This document shows positions 32,844 through 41,945 of a DNA stretch of 64,000 nucleotides, in pieces. Below the pieces are notes generated by a model. The model did no database searches, had not been told where the DNA came from, and saw only the letters and a list, made by a program, of their open reading frames with translations. The position numbers and the translations under genes are program-made. Location: the NCBI RefSeq assembly GCF_036237275.1, contig NZ_CP108352.1, positions 6,200,001-6,264,000 of the forward strand. The letters are read 5' to 3'. The first letter of the stretch is position 1; each line of letters starts with the position of its first letter. Origin of the DNA: Streptomyces sp. NBC_01353 (GTDB taxonomy: Bacteria > Actinomycetota > Actinomycetes > Streptomycetales > Streptomycetaceae).

Positions 32844-35549
32844 TCAGAGGCCGTAGCGCTCGCGCGCCTCCTTCACGGCCGAGGCCGGGACCTCGCCGCG
32901 GCGGGCGAGCTGGGCGAGGGCCGCGACCACGATCGACTGCGCGTCGACACCGAAGTGGCGACGGGCCGCCTGACGGGTGTCCGAGAGACCGAAGCCGTCC
33001 GCACCGAGCGAGGACCAGTCCTGCTCGACCCACTGGGCGATCTGGTCGGGGACCTGACGCATGTAGTCCGACACCGCGAGGACCGGGGACTCCACGCCCT
33101 CCAGCGCCTTGCGGATGTACGGGACCTGCTCCTCGCCGCGCAGCAGCGCCGCGTCGGCCTCCAGCGCGTCGCGCCGCAGCTCCGTCCACGAGGTCGCGGA
33201 CCACACGTCGGCTCCCACGCCCCACTCGGCGGCGAGCAGCTTCTGCGCCTCCAGGGCCCAGTGGATGGCCGTACCGGAGGAGAGCAGCTGGATCCGCGAG
33301 GCGTCCGCCGGCAGGTCCAGGCCGGCCGACTCCGCCGTGTTGAAGCGGTACAGGCCCTTGATGATGCCCTCGTCGGCACCGGCGGGCTTGGCCGGCTGCG
33401 GCATCGGCTCGTTGTAGACCGTGAGGTAGTAGAAGACGTTCTGGTCCTCGCCCTCGGCGGCCTCGCCGTACATCCGGCGCAGACCCTCCTTGACGATCGC
33501 CGCGACCTCGTAGGCGAACGCCGGGTCGTACGACAGCGCCGCCGGGTTGGTGGCCGCGATCATCGGGGAGTGGCCGTCGGCGTGCTGGAGGCCCTCACCG
33601 GTCAGCGTCGTACGGCCTGCGGTGGCGCCGACGAGGAAGCCGCGGCCGAGCTGGTCGCCGAGCTGCCACATCTGGTCGGCGGTGCGCTGCCAGCCGAACA
33701 TCGAGTAGAAGATGTAGAAGGGGATCATCGCCTCGCCGTGCGTCGCGTACGACGACGAAGCGGCGATGAAGTCCGCCATCGAGCCGGCCTCGGTGATCCC
33801 CTCGTTGAGGATCTGGCCGTTGACGGCCTCCTTGTAGTACATCAGCTGGTCGCGGTCGACCGGCTCGTACGTCTGGCCCTTCGGCGAGTAGATGCCGAGC
33901 GACGGGAACAGCGACTCCATACCGAAGGTACGGGCCTCGTCCGGGACGATCGGGACCCAGCGCTTGCCGGTCTCCTTGTCGCGGATCAGGTCCTTCACGA
34001 GGCGGACGAACGCCATCGTGGTCGCCATCGACTGCGTGCCGGAGCCCTTGTCGAAGGCGGCGAACGCCTTCTCGGCCGGGGCCGGCAGCGGGGCGAGCGG
34101 CTGGACGCGGCGGGCCGGGGCCGGGCCGCCGAGGGCCGCGCGGCGCTCCTGGAGGTAGCGGACCTCGGGGGAGTCGGCGCCGGGGTGGCCGTAGGGCACC
34201 ACGCCGTCGACGAACTGCGCGTCAGAGATCGGCAGGCCGAGCAGGTCGCGCATGTTCTTGAACTCATCCACCGAGAGCTTCTTCATCTGGTGGTTCGCGT
34301 TCTTGGAGGCGAAGCCCTCGCCGAGGGTGAAGCCCTTGACGGTCTGCGCGAGGACGACCGTCGGCGCGCCCTTGAACTCCAGCGCGGCCTTGTACGCGGC
34401 GTAGACCTTGCGCGGCTCGTGGCCACCGCGCGAGAGGTGGAAGCACTCAAGGATCTTGTCGTCGCTCAGCAGCTGCGCCATCGCGACGAGCGCCGGGTCG
34501 GAGCCGAAGAAGTCCTGGCGGATGTAGGCGGCGTCGCGGGTCTGGTACGTCTGGACCTGCGCGTCCGGGACCTCGCGGAGGCGGCGGACGAGGGCGCCGG
34601 TGGTGTCGAGCGCGAACAGCTCGTCCCAGGCGCCGCCCCACAGCGACTTCACGACGTTCCAGCCGGCGCCGCGGAACTGGGCCTCCAGCTCCTGCACGAT
34701 CTTGAAGTTGGCGCGGACCGGGCCGTCGAGACGCTGCAGGTTGCAGTTGATGACGAAGGTCAGGTTGTCCAGACCCTCGCGGGCGGCGAGTGCGAGTGCC
34801 GCGGTCGACTCGGGCTCGTCCATCTCGCCGTCACCGAGGAACGCCCACACGTGCGAGGACGAGACGTCCTTGATGCCACGGTTGGTGAGGTAACGGTTGA
34901 AGCGCGCCTGGTAGATGGCGGAGAGCGGGCCCAGACCCATGGAGACGGTCGGGAACTCCCACAGCCAGGGGAGGCGGCGCGGGTGCGGGTAGGAGGGGAG
35001 GCCGTTGCCGCCCGACTCCTGCCGGAAGTTGTCGAGGTGCGCCTCGTTGAGGCGGCCGTCGAGGAAGGCGCGGGCGTAGATGCCGGGGGAGGCGTGGCCC
35101 TGGATGTAGAGCTGGTCGCCGGAGCCGGCGGCGTCGCCGGACTCCTTGCCCTTGAAGAAGTGGTTGAAGCCGGTCTCGTAGAGCCAGGCGGCGGAGGCGA
35201 AGGTGGCGATGTGGCCGCCGACGCCGTGCTTGGCTCCGCGGGTGACCATGGCGGCCGCGTTCCAGCGGTTCCAGGCGGTGATCCTCCGCTCCATCTCCTC
35301 GTCGCCGTCGATGACGGGCTCCGCGGAGGTGGGGATGGAGTTGACGTAGTCCGTCTCCAGCAGCTTGGGCAGGGCGAGGCCCGCGCCTTCGGCGTGCTGC
35401 AGCGTGCGGCGCATCAGGTAGGCGGCCCGGTGCGGGCCGGCGGCCTTGGTGACGGCGTCCAGGGAGGCCGCCCACTCGGCGGTCTCCTCGGTGTCACGGT
35501 CCGGGAGCTGGTCGAGCTCGCTCGGAATCTTGCCTACGGGATCGGTCAT
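32844..35549 (-). CDS. aceE: Pyruvate dehydrogenase E1 component, homodimeric type
   Basis: 901 aa, ATG at 35549. Homodimeric AceE: the TPP motif FLGDGEMDEPES, LTFVINCNLQRLDGP, KGFTLGEGFASKNANHQMKKL and the pyrimidine-binding region near RTFGMESLFPSLGIYSP are all there. It decarboxylates pyruvate and passes acetyl groups to a lipoyl E2. In actinobacteria it works with a shared E2 and Lpd; such genes lie at 36.6-39.8 kb. A GntR regulator gene is immediately upstream and a perfect palindrome sits in the aceE promoter region. Confidence 0.98.
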   Translation of the reverse strand: MTDPVGKIPSELDQLPDRDTEETAEWAASLDAVTKAAGPHRAAYLMRRTLQHAEGAGLALPKLLETDYVNSIPTSAEPVIDGDEEMERRITAWNRWNAAAMVTRGAKHGVGGHIATFASAAWLYETGFNHFFKGKESGDAAGSGDQLYIQGHASPGIYARAFLDGRLNEAHLDNFRQESGGNGLPSYPHPRRLPWLWEFPTVSMGLGPLSAIYQARFNRYLTNRGIKDVSSSHVWAFLGDGEMDEPESTAALALAAREGLDNLTFVINCNLQRLDGPVRANFKIVQELEAQFRGAGWNVVKSLWGGAWDELFALDTTGALVRRLREVPDAQVQTYQTRDAAYIRQDFFGSDPALVAMAQLLSDDKILECFHLSRGGHEPRKVYAAYKAALEFKGAPTVVLAQTVKGFTLGEGFASKNANHQMKKLSVDEFKNMRDLLGLPISDAQFVDGVVPYGHPGADSPEVRYLQERRAALGGPAPARRVQPLAPLPAPAEKAFAAFDKGSGTQSMATTMAFVRLVKDLIRDKETGKRWVPIVPDEARTFGMESLFPSLGIYSPKGQTYEPVDRDQLMYYKEAVNGQILNEGITEAGSMADFIAASSSYATHGEAMIPFYIFYSMFGWQRTADQMWQLGDQLGRGFLVGATAGRTTLTGEGLQHADGHSPMIAATNPAALSYDPAFAYEVAAIVKEGLRRMYGEAAEGEDQNVFYYLTVYNEPMPQPAKPAGADEGIIKGLYRFNTAESAGLDLPADASRIQLLSSGTAIHWALEAQKLLAAEWGVGADVWSATSWTELRRDALEADAALLRGEEQVPYIRKALEGVESPVLAVSDYMRQVPDQIAQWVEQDWSSLGADGFGLSDTRQAARRHFGVDAQSIVVAALAQLARRGEVPASAVKEARERYGL

Positions 35550-35650
35550 GATCGCCGCCTTCCGGACAGGTGGGGGTGGAGAAGGGGTGCCTTGTCTGGC
35601 AGGACAGGGCGAAGGGCCGGGTAGCGGCCCGCCGAAGACTGTAAGCCGCC

Positions 35651-35665
35651 GATCGATGATCGATC
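35651..35665. promoter_or_regulatory. Palindrome in the aceE promoter region, likely operator
   Basis: GATCGAT-G-ATCGATC, a perfect 7+1+7 inverted repeat, 102 bp before the aceE start. The adjacent GntR/FCD regulator is the natural candidate to bind it. Confidence 0.55.
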
Positions 35666-35785
35666 AAAGGGTTGAAGGGGAAAACCTCTTCAGATCGAGA
35701 AAGTCGGCACAGGGTGCCGCGAAAAGGGGCACCGGGTGCCTTGTTTTCGCAGGTGAGAAGGCGGATGAGAGAGGGGTCGCACGAA

Positions 35786-35816
35786 TGAGCGGACCCACCG
35801 GGGATGGGTCCGCTCA
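35786..35816 (-). terminator. Terminator after the GntR gene
   Basis: TGAGCGGACCCA (35786-35797) and TGGGTCCGCTCA (35805-35816) form a perfect 12-bp stem with a 7-nt loop, 50 bp past the GntR stop. It separates that gene from aceE. Confidence 0.75.
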
Positions 35817-35866
35817 GGAGGTGCTCAGGAAGTACTCGGGGCGTTTCGCAGGGGGACGAGGCTGAT

Positions 35867-36490
35867 TCAGGCTCTCGGCGCGCAGCCCAGAACATGGGCT
35901 TTGACCAGGGCGCCGATGTTCGGATCGCCGCGGCGGAAGGCCTCCACGAGCTCCTGGTGCTCCTCCGCGTACGACTTCTGGACCGTGCCGAGCCAGCGGA
36001 TCGACAGTGCCGTGAACACCTCGATGCCCAGGCCCTCCCAGGTGTGCAGCAGCACGCTGTTCCCCGCGGCCTTCACCAGCTCCCGGTGGAAGGCCACCGT
36101 GTGCCGTACCTGCGCCGTTCCGTCGGCCGTCCGGTCCGCCTCGTACAGGGCCGTCACATGCGGCTCCAGGGTCGAGCAGTCGGCCGCGAGACGCGTCGCC
36201 GCCAGCTCCGCCGCGATCTGCTCCAGACCGGCCCGGACCGGGTAGCTCTCCTCCAGGTCGGCCGCGGTGAGGTTCCGTACCCGTACGCCCTTGTTCGGCG
36301 ACGACTCGATCAGCCGCAGCGACTCCAGCTCGCGCAGCGCCTCACGCACCGGCGTCTGGCTGACCTCCAGCTCCGTGGCGATACGGCGCTCGACGATCCG
36401 CTCGCCCGGCTTCCAGCGACCGCTGACGATGCCCTCCACGATGTGCTCGCGGATCTGTTCGCGCAGCGAGTGGACGACGGGCACGCTCAT
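35867..36490 (-). CDS. GntR-family regulator, FCD (FadR) type
   Basis: 207 aa from the ATG at 36490, with GGAG 7 nt upstream. The winged helix is at about 8-70 (REQIREHIVEGIVSGRWKPGERI, ELEVSQTPVREALRELESLRLIE). The FCD ligand domain follows, with the metal/ligand residues in AFHRELVKAAGNSVLLHTWEGL and the final VKAHVLGC. PdhR and LldR of other bacteria belong here. Position directly before aceE suggests it regulates pyruvate dehydrogenase, sensing pyruvate, lactate or a related acid. Confidence 0.95.
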   Translation of the reverse strand: MSVPVVHSLREQIREHIVEGIVSGRWKPGERIVERRIATELEVSQTPVREALRELESLRLIESSPNKGVRVRNLTAADLEESYPVRAGLEQIAAELAATRLAADCSTLEPHVTALYEADRTADGTAQVRHTVAFHRELVKAAGNSVLLHTWEGLGIEVFTALSIRWLGTVQKSYAEEHQELVEAFRRGDPNIGALVKAHVLGCAPRA

Positions 36491-36532
36491 GAAGCCGCTC
36501 CTTAGGGACGCGTTGACACCCAAGACAATACG

Positions 36533-36574
36533 GCGGCGCCCCCACCCGGAAACACTTCCAGGTGGGGGCGCCGC
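36533..36574 (-). terminator. Terminator after the E2 gene
   Basis: GCGGCGCCCCCACC (36533-36546) and GGTGGGGGCGCCGC (36561-36574) form a perfect 14-bp stem, 34 bp past the E2 stop. Confidence 0.85.
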
Positions 36575-36607
36575 AGGTGAGGCTTGTTACAGCTCAGTAG
36601 CTTGCGC

Positions 36608-38371
36608 TCACAGGCCGAGCTCGACCTCGAACTCGCCGGCCTCCAGGATCGCCTTGACGGCCGTCAGGTAACGGGCCGCGTCGGCGCCGTCCACCAGGCG
36701 GTGGTCGTAGGAGAGCGCGACGTACGTCATGTCGCGGATCGCGATCGTCTCACCCAGGTCCGGGTGGTTCACGACGACCGGACGACGGACCGTGGCACCG
36801 ATGCCCAGGATGGCGACCTGGTTCGGGGGCACGATGATCGTGTCGAACAGCGCACCGCGCGAGCCGGTGTTGGAGATCGTGAAGGTCGCACCGGCGAGGT
36901 CGTCCGGCGTGATCTTGCTGGCGCGGACGGCGCCCGCGAGCTCCGCGGTCTTCTTGGCGATACCGGCGAGGTTCAGGTCGCCCGCACCCTTGATGACCGG
37001 GGTCATCAGACCCTTCTCGGAGTCCACGGCGATGCCGATGTTCTCCGAGTCGAAGTACGTGATGGTGCCCTCGTCCTCGTTGATCCGGGCGTTGACGACC
37101 GGGTGGGCCTTCAGTGCCTGGGCCGCCGCCTTCACGAAGAACGGCATCGGGGACAGCTTGACGCCCTCACGGGCGGCGAAGGAGTTCTTCGCCTGGTTGC
37201 GCAGCTTCATCAGCTTGGTGATGTCGACCTCGACGACCGAGGTCAGCTGGGCCTGGCCGTGCAGCGCCTTCATCATGTTGTCGCCGATGACCTTGCGCAT
37301 CCGCGTCATCTTGACGGTCTGACCGCGCAGCGGGGACACCTCGAGGGCCGGGGCCTTCGCAGCGGCGGCCGGAGCGGCGGCGACGGGGGCCGGGGCGGCC
37401 TTCTTGGCCTCGGCGGCCGCGAGGACGTCCTGCTTGCGGATACGGCCGCCGACGCCGGTGCCCTTGACGGACGCCAGCGCGATGCCGTTCTCCGCGGCGA
37501 GCTTGCGGACCAGCGGGGTCACGTACGCGCCCTCGTCCTCCGGAGCAGTCGGCGAGACGGCCGGAGCGGCAGGCGCGACCGGAGCCGGAGCGGCAACGGG
37601 AGCGGGGGCCGGGGCGGCAGGCGCGACCGGAGCCGGAGCGGCGACCGGGGCGGCCGGAGCCACGGGGGCGGGCGCGGCCGGAGCCGGGGCGGCCGGAGCC
37701 GGAGCGGCGGCGGGGGCCGGGGCGGCAGCCGGGGCCGGGGCGGCCGGGGCGGCACCCGCGGCACCGATGACGGCGAGCTTGGCGCCGACCTCGGCGGTCT
37801 CGTCCTCGGCGACGACGATCTCCAGCAGGACACCCGAAGCCGGGGCCGGGATCTCGGTGTCGACCTTGTCCGTGGAGACCTCGAGCAGCGGCTCGTCCTC
37901 CGTGACCTCCTCGCCGACCGACTTCAGCCAGCGGGTGACGGTGCCCTCGGTGACCGACTCACCGAGCGCCGGCAGGACGACGTCCGTACCGGTGGCGGCA
38001 CCGGCCGGAGCCGCGGCGGGGGCCTCGGCCACGGGGGCCGGGGCGGCGGGGGCCTCGGCGACCGGCGCCGGAGCAGCCGGAGCGGCCGGGGCCTGCTCGG
38101 CGGCCGGAGCCGGGGCGGCGGCCGGCGCACCGGTGCCGTCGTCGATGATCGCCAGCTCGGCGCCGACCTCGACGGTCTCGTCCTCGGCGACCTTGATGGA
38201 GGCCAGGACGCCCGAGGCGGGGGCGGGGATCTCGGTGTCGACCTTGTCGGTCGAGACCTCGAGCAGCGGCTCGTCGGCCTCGACACGCTCACCCTCGGCC
38301 TTGAGCCAGCGGGTGACGGTGCCCTCGGTGACGCTCTCGCCGAGCGCCGGCAGGGTTACGGAAACCGACAT
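36608..38371 (-). CDS. sucB: 2-oxoacid dehydrogenase E2 (dihydrolipoamide acyltransferase), SucB type
   Basis: 587 aa, ATG at 38371. Two lipoyl domains carry [12 protein letters not shown] with Lys43 and Lys169, joined by Ala/Pro linkers. The E3-binding domain is [29 protein letters not shown], and the catalytic core ends with [16 protein letters not shown] (active-site His). Labelled as succinyltransferase by convention, but in actinobacteria such E2 proteins can serve pyruvate dehydrogenase too, which the nearby aceE supports. It shares the strand and a 62-bp gap with lpd upstream, so lpd-sucB is an operon. Confidence 0.96.
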   Translation of the reverse strand: MSVSVTLPALGESVTEGTVTRWLKAEGERVEADEPLLEVSTDKVDTEIPAPASGVLASIKVAEDETVEVGAELAIIDDGTGAPAAAPAPAAEQAPAAPAAPAPVAEAPAAPAPVAEAPAAAPAGAATGTDVVLPALGESVTEGTVTRWLKSVGEEVTEDEPLLEVSTDKVDTEIPAPASGVLLEIVVAEDETAEVGAKLAVIGAAGAAPAAPAPAAAPAPAAAPAPAAPAPAAPAPVAPAAPVAAPAPVAPAAPAPAPVAAPAPVAPAAPAVSPTAPEDEGAYVTPLVRKLAAENGIALASVKGTGVGGRIRKQDVLAAAEAKKAAPAPVAAAPAAAAKAPALEVSPLRGQTVKMTRMRKVIGDNMMKALHGQAQLTSVVEVDITKLMKLRNQAKNSFAAREGVKLSPMPFFVKAAAQALKAHPVVNARINEDEGTITYFDSENIGIAVDSEKGLMTPVIKGAGDLNLAGIAKKTAELAGAVRASKITPDDLAGATFTISNTGSRGALFDTIIVPPNQVAILGIGATVRRPVVVNHPDLGETIAIRDMTYVALSYDHRLVDGADAARYLTAVKAILEAGEFEVELGL

Positions 38372-38433
38372 GGTTTCAGTTGCTCCTAACGAATTGCGGA
38401 AAGTGGTCGTCGCGCCCGTGGATGACGTGAGCG

Positions 38434-39822
38434 TCAGTCGTGGGAGTGCAGAGGCTTGCCGGCCAGCGCCAGGTGCGCCTCGCCGAGCGCCTCGTTCTGC
38501 GTCGGGTGGGCGTGGATGAGCTGCGCGACCTCGGCCGGCAGCGCCTCCCAGTTGTAGATCAGCTGCGCTTCGCCGACCTGCTCGCCCATGCGGTCACCGA
38601 CCATGTGGACGCCGACCACGGCACCGTCCTTGACCTGGACGAGCTTGATCTCGCCCGCGGTCTTCAGGATCTTGCTCTTGCCGTTGCCCGCGAGGTTGTA
38701 CTTCAGGGCGACGACCTTGTCCGCGCCGTAGATCTCCTTGGCCTTGGCCTCGGTGATGCCGACGGAGGCGACCTCGGGGTGGCAGTACGTCACCCGCGGC
38801 ACGCCGTCGTAGTCGATCGGAACGGTCTTCAGACCGGCCAGTCGCTCCGCCACCAGGATGCCCTCGGCGAAGCCGACGTGCGCGAGCTGCAGGGTCGGGA
38901 CGAGGTCGCCGACCGCGGAGATCGTGGGCACGTTGGTACGCATGTACTCGTCGACGAGGACGTAGCCGCGGTCCATCGCGACGCCCTGCTCCTCGTAGCC
39001 GAGACCGGCCGAGACCGGGCCGCGGCCGATGGCGACGAGCAGGACCTCCGCCTCGAAGGTCTTGCCGTCGGCCAGCGTGACCTTGACGCCGCTGTCGGTG
39101 TACTCGGCGGACTGGAAGAAGGTGCCGAGGTTGAACTTGATGCCGCGCTTGCGGAAGGCGCGCTCAAGAAGCTTGGAGCTGTTCTCGTCCTCGACCGGGA
39201 CCAGGTGCTTCAGGCCCTCGATGACGGTGACGTCCGTACCGAAGGACTTCCACGCGGAGGCGAACTCGACGCCGATGACACCGCCGCCGAGGATGATCGC
39301 GGACTCCGGGACGCGGTCCAGGGTCAGCGCGTGGTCCGAGGAGATGATGCGGTTGCCGTCGATCTCCAGGCCCGGCAGCGACTTCGGTACGGAGCCGGTG
39401 GCGAGGAGGACGTGACGACCCTCGACGCGGCGGCCGTCCACGTCGACGGAGGTCGGGGAGGAGAGGCGGCCGTGGCCCTCGATGTATGTCACCTTGCGGG
39501 AGGCGACCAGACCCTGCAGACCCTTGTAGAGGCCCGAGATCACATCGTCCTTGTACTTGTGGACGGCCTTGATGTCGATGCCCTCGAAGGAGGCCTTGAC
39601 ACCGAACTGCTCCGCCTCGCGGGTCTGGTCGGCGACCTCGCCGGCGTGGAGCAGGGCCTTCGTCGGGATGCAGCCGTTGTGCAGGCAGGTGCCGCCGAGC
39701 TTGTTCTTCTCGATCAGTGCGACGTCCAGGCCCAGCTGCGCTCCGCGCAGCGCCGCGGCGTAACCGCCGCTACCGCCGCCGAGGATCACTAGGTCGAAAA
39801 CGGTGCTGGCGTCGTTCGCCAC
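38434..39822 (-). CDS. lpd: Dihydrolipoamide dehydrogenase (E3)
   Basis: 462 aa from the GTG at 39822, with GGAGG 7 nt upstream; the ATG at 39840 would lie inside the ribosome site. FAD motif [22 protein letters not shown], redox-active disulfide [16 protein letters not shown] motif [18 protein letters not shown], and the His-Glu pair in [13 protein letters not shown]. It reoxidises dihydrolipoamide on E2 with NAD+. First gene of lpd-sucB, with lipA/lipB at 21-22 kb providing the cofactor. Confidence 0.98.
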   Translation of the reverse strand: MANDASTVFDLVILGGGSGGYAAALRGAQLGLDVALIEKNKLGGTCLHNGCIPTKALLHAGEVADQTREAEQFGVKASFEGIDIKAVHKYKDDVISGLYKGLQGLVASRKVTYIEGHGRLSSPTSVDVDGRRVEGRHVLLATGSVPKSLPGLEIDGNRIISSDHALTLDRVPESAIILGGGVIGVEFASAWKSFGTDVTVIEGLKHLVPVEDENSSKLLERAFRKRGIKFNLGTFFQSAEYTDSGVKVTLADGKTFEAEVLLVAIGRGPVSAGLGYEEQGVAMDRGYVLVDEYMRTNVPTISAVGDLVPTLQLAHVGFAEGILVAERLAGLKTVPIDYDGVPRVTYCHPEVASVGITEAKAKEIYGADKVVALKYNLAGNGKSKILKTAGEIKLVQVKDGAVVGVHMVGDRMGEQVGEAQLIYNWEALPAEVAQLIHAHPTQNEALGEAHLALAGKPLHSHD

Positions 39823-40126
39823 GTCACGTCCTCCATGCATGTGCGCCGCTCGCCGGCACCCTGTCCCGCTTCCGGGGGGGATTGACCGGCCTGTCGGCTG
39901 GTGTTCGGCCGCTTTTATTTCGGCCCTGTGGTGGGGGCCCTGTCCTGCCGAGAACCCATCTTCGCACTTGTTGCCGGGAGGCGGGACGCGGGGCCGGTGT
40001 CTGAGACGGGGGGATCGTCCGTACGGCCGGGTAACAGAGGCGTACGAACCTACGGATTTCGTCGAGGGCGCAACGGATACGGCCCCGGGGAGCGGGTCCC
40101 CGGGGCCGTGTACGTCACACGACGGC
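39823..40126. other. Spacer between pepA and lpd
   Basis: 304 bp. It holds the pepA terminator (40079-40109) and, nearer lpd, an AT-richer stretch (39890-39990) that likely contains the lpd promoter. No gene seen. Confidence 0.55.
40079..40109 (-). terminator. pepA terminator hairpin
   Basis: ACGGCCCCGGGGA (40079-40091) and TCCCCGGGGCCGT (40097-40109): a perfect 13-bp stem with a 5-nt loop, 17 bp past the pepA stop. Confidence 0.85.
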
Positions 40127-41641
40127 TCAGAGCTCGCCGTCGGCCGTCCGCTCGGCCAGCTTCACCAGGGTGCGGACCGCGGAGCCCGTGCCGCCCTTGG
40201 GGGTGTAGCCGTACGGAGCGCCCTCGTGGAAGGCCGGGCCCGCGATGTCGAGGTGGGCCCAGGTGATGCCCTCGCCCACGAACTCCTGCAGGAACAGACC
40301 GGCGACCAGGCCGCCGCCCATCCGCTCGCCCATGTTCGCCATGTCCGCGGTCGGGGAGTCCATGCCCTTGCGCAGGTCCGCCGGGAGCGGCATCGGCCAG
40401 GACTGCTCGCCGACCTCCTCGGCGATCTCGTGGATCGCGGTGCGGTAGTCGTCGTCGTTGGCCATGATGCCGAAGGTCCGGTTGCCCAGGGCCAGCACCA
40501 TCGCGCCGGTCAGCGTCGCCACGTCGACGATCGCGTCCGGGTTCTCCTCCGATGCCTTGGTCAGCGCGTCGGCGAGGACGAGCCGGCCCTCGGCGTCGGT
40601 GTTGAGGACCTCGACGGTCTTGCCGCTGTACATGCGCAGCACGTCGCCGGGGCGGGTGGCCGAGCCCGACGGCATGTTCTCGGCCAGCGCCAGCCAGCCG
40701 GTGACGTTGACGGCCAGGCCGATGCGGGAGGCGGCGACGACCGCGGCGAACACGGCGGCGGCGCCGCTCATGTCGCACTTCATCGTCTCGTTGTGGCCGG
40801 CCGGCTTCAGGGAGATGCCGCCCGAGTCGTAGGTGATGCCCTTGCCGACCAGCGCGAGGGTCTTCTCCGCCTCCGGGTGGGTGTAGGCGATCTTGACCAG
40901 GCGCGGGCCGCGGACCGCGCCCTTGCCGACGCCGAGGATGCCGCCGAAGCCGCCCTTGTCGAGCGCCTTCTCGTCGAGCACCTGCACCTTGAGGCCGTGC
41001 TCCTTGCCCGCGGCGGTGACGATGGCGGCGAACGTCTCGGGGTAGAGGTCGTTCGGCGGCATGTTGATCAGGTCGCGGGCGCGGTTGATCTCCTCGGTGA
41101 GCGCCAGCGCACGCTCGGCGGCGGCCTTGAAGGCCTTGTCACGCGGCTTGGCGCCGAGCAGGGTGACCTCGGCCAGCGGCTTCTTCGCGTCCTTGCCGTT
41201 CTTGCTTTCCTGGTACGCGGTGTAGGCGTACGCACCGAGCAGGGCGCCCTCGGCGATCGCCTCGGCGTCCTCGGGGGCGGTGATGGGCAGCGCGAACGCG
41301 GCCTTCTTGGCGCCGGTCAGGGTGCGGGCGGCGGTGCCGGCGGCGCGGCGCAGGGCCTCGGCGCCGTACGCCTGGCCGTCCTCGGGTGCGGAGCCCAGGC
41401 CGACGGCGAGCACGACGGGGGCCTTCAGGCCGGCGGGGGCGGGCAGCTTGGTGGCCTCTCCCTCGGCACCCGCGGCGCCCAGGGTCTCCAGGACGGCGGC
41501 GAGCTTGCCGTCGAACGCCTGGTCCACGGCCTCGGCGCCCGGGGCGACGAGCAGACCCTTTCCGGACTTCGCTACGCCGACGACAAGGGCGTCGGCGCGC
41601 AGCGTCGCCGCGCCGGCAGTGCTGAGAGTGAGAGCAGTCAC
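40127..41641 (-). CDS. pepA: Leucyl aminopeptidase (M17)
   Basis: 504 aa from the GTG at 41641; the longer frame upstream has no similarity. The C-terminal catalytic domain shows GKGITYDSGGISLKPAG (metal-binding Lys and Asp) and the M17 signature NTDAEGRL (Asp, Glu and Arg). It is a cytosolic hexameric enzyme releasing N-terminal residues. The N-terminal macro-like domain (residues 1-160) is more variable, Ala-rich. Divergent from the deacetylase gene of the polysaccharide cluster. Confidence 0.97.
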   Translation of the reverse strand: MTALTLSTAGAATLRADALVVGVAKSGKGLLVAPGAEAVDQAFDGKLAAVLETLGAAGAEGEATKLPAPAGLKAPVVLAVGLGSAPEDGQAYGAEALRRAAGTAARTLTGAKKAAFALPITAPEDAEAIAEGALLGAYAYTAYQESKNGKDAKKPLAEVTLLGAKPRDKAFKAAAERALALTEEINRARDLINMPPNDLYPETFAAIVTAAGKEHGLKVQVLDEKALDKGGFGGILGVGKGAVRGPRLVKIAYTHPEAEKTLALVGKGITYDSGGISLKPAGHNETMKCDMSGAAAVFAAVVAASRIGLAVNVTGWLALAENMPSGSATRPGDVLRMYSGKTVEVLNTDAEGRLVLADALTKASEENPDAIVDVATLTGAMVLALGNRTFGIMANDDDYRTAIHEIAEEVGEQSWPMPLPADLRKGMDSPTADMANMGERMGGGLVAGLFLQEFVGEGITWAHLDIAGPAFHEGAPYGYTPKGGTGSAVRTLVKLAERTADGEL

Positions 41642-41945
41642 GGTGGTGAAATCTCGCTTCCATTGAGTTCTGTGGCGGTCGAGGGATGGGCCGACCGTGC
41701 CCGCCGCATCGTATTTCGGCCCGGGGAACGCCGAGAACGAGCCTACGCTCGCTCTTCGTCTTCGCTCACGGCGACGGTGATTCACTCATCCGTGGTGTCT
41801 CTTTCACGTTTACCCCTCAGTGTCGGAGAGCTCGGTCACACTCGCCTCATTCGCGCAAGGGCAGCAGCCGCTCCTTTGCATCATCCGCATCATCTCCACA
41901 GGTCCTCCCTAAGCGGTCGGGCCTGTCGAGGGGGGACACCACCAG
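41642..41945. other. Divergent promoter region between pepA and the polysaccharide operon
   Basis: 304 bp with AT-richer patches (41780-41820 and 41850-41900). No gene and no convincing operator seen. Both promoters must lie here. Confidence 0.45.

Larger units (their letters stand above)
35550..35866. other. aceE promoter region and terminator of the GntR gene
   Basis: 317 bp without a gene. AT-rich for this genome near 35640-35750, with the GATCGAT palindrome and, at 35786-35816, a terminator hairpin. The aceE promoter must lie within it. Confidence 0.6.

Noticed and set aside
31803-35624. Open frame of 1273 codons on the plus strand across aceE
   Set aside because: Lies opposite the WYL regulator and aceE, both with complete family motifs; a GC-driven shadow.
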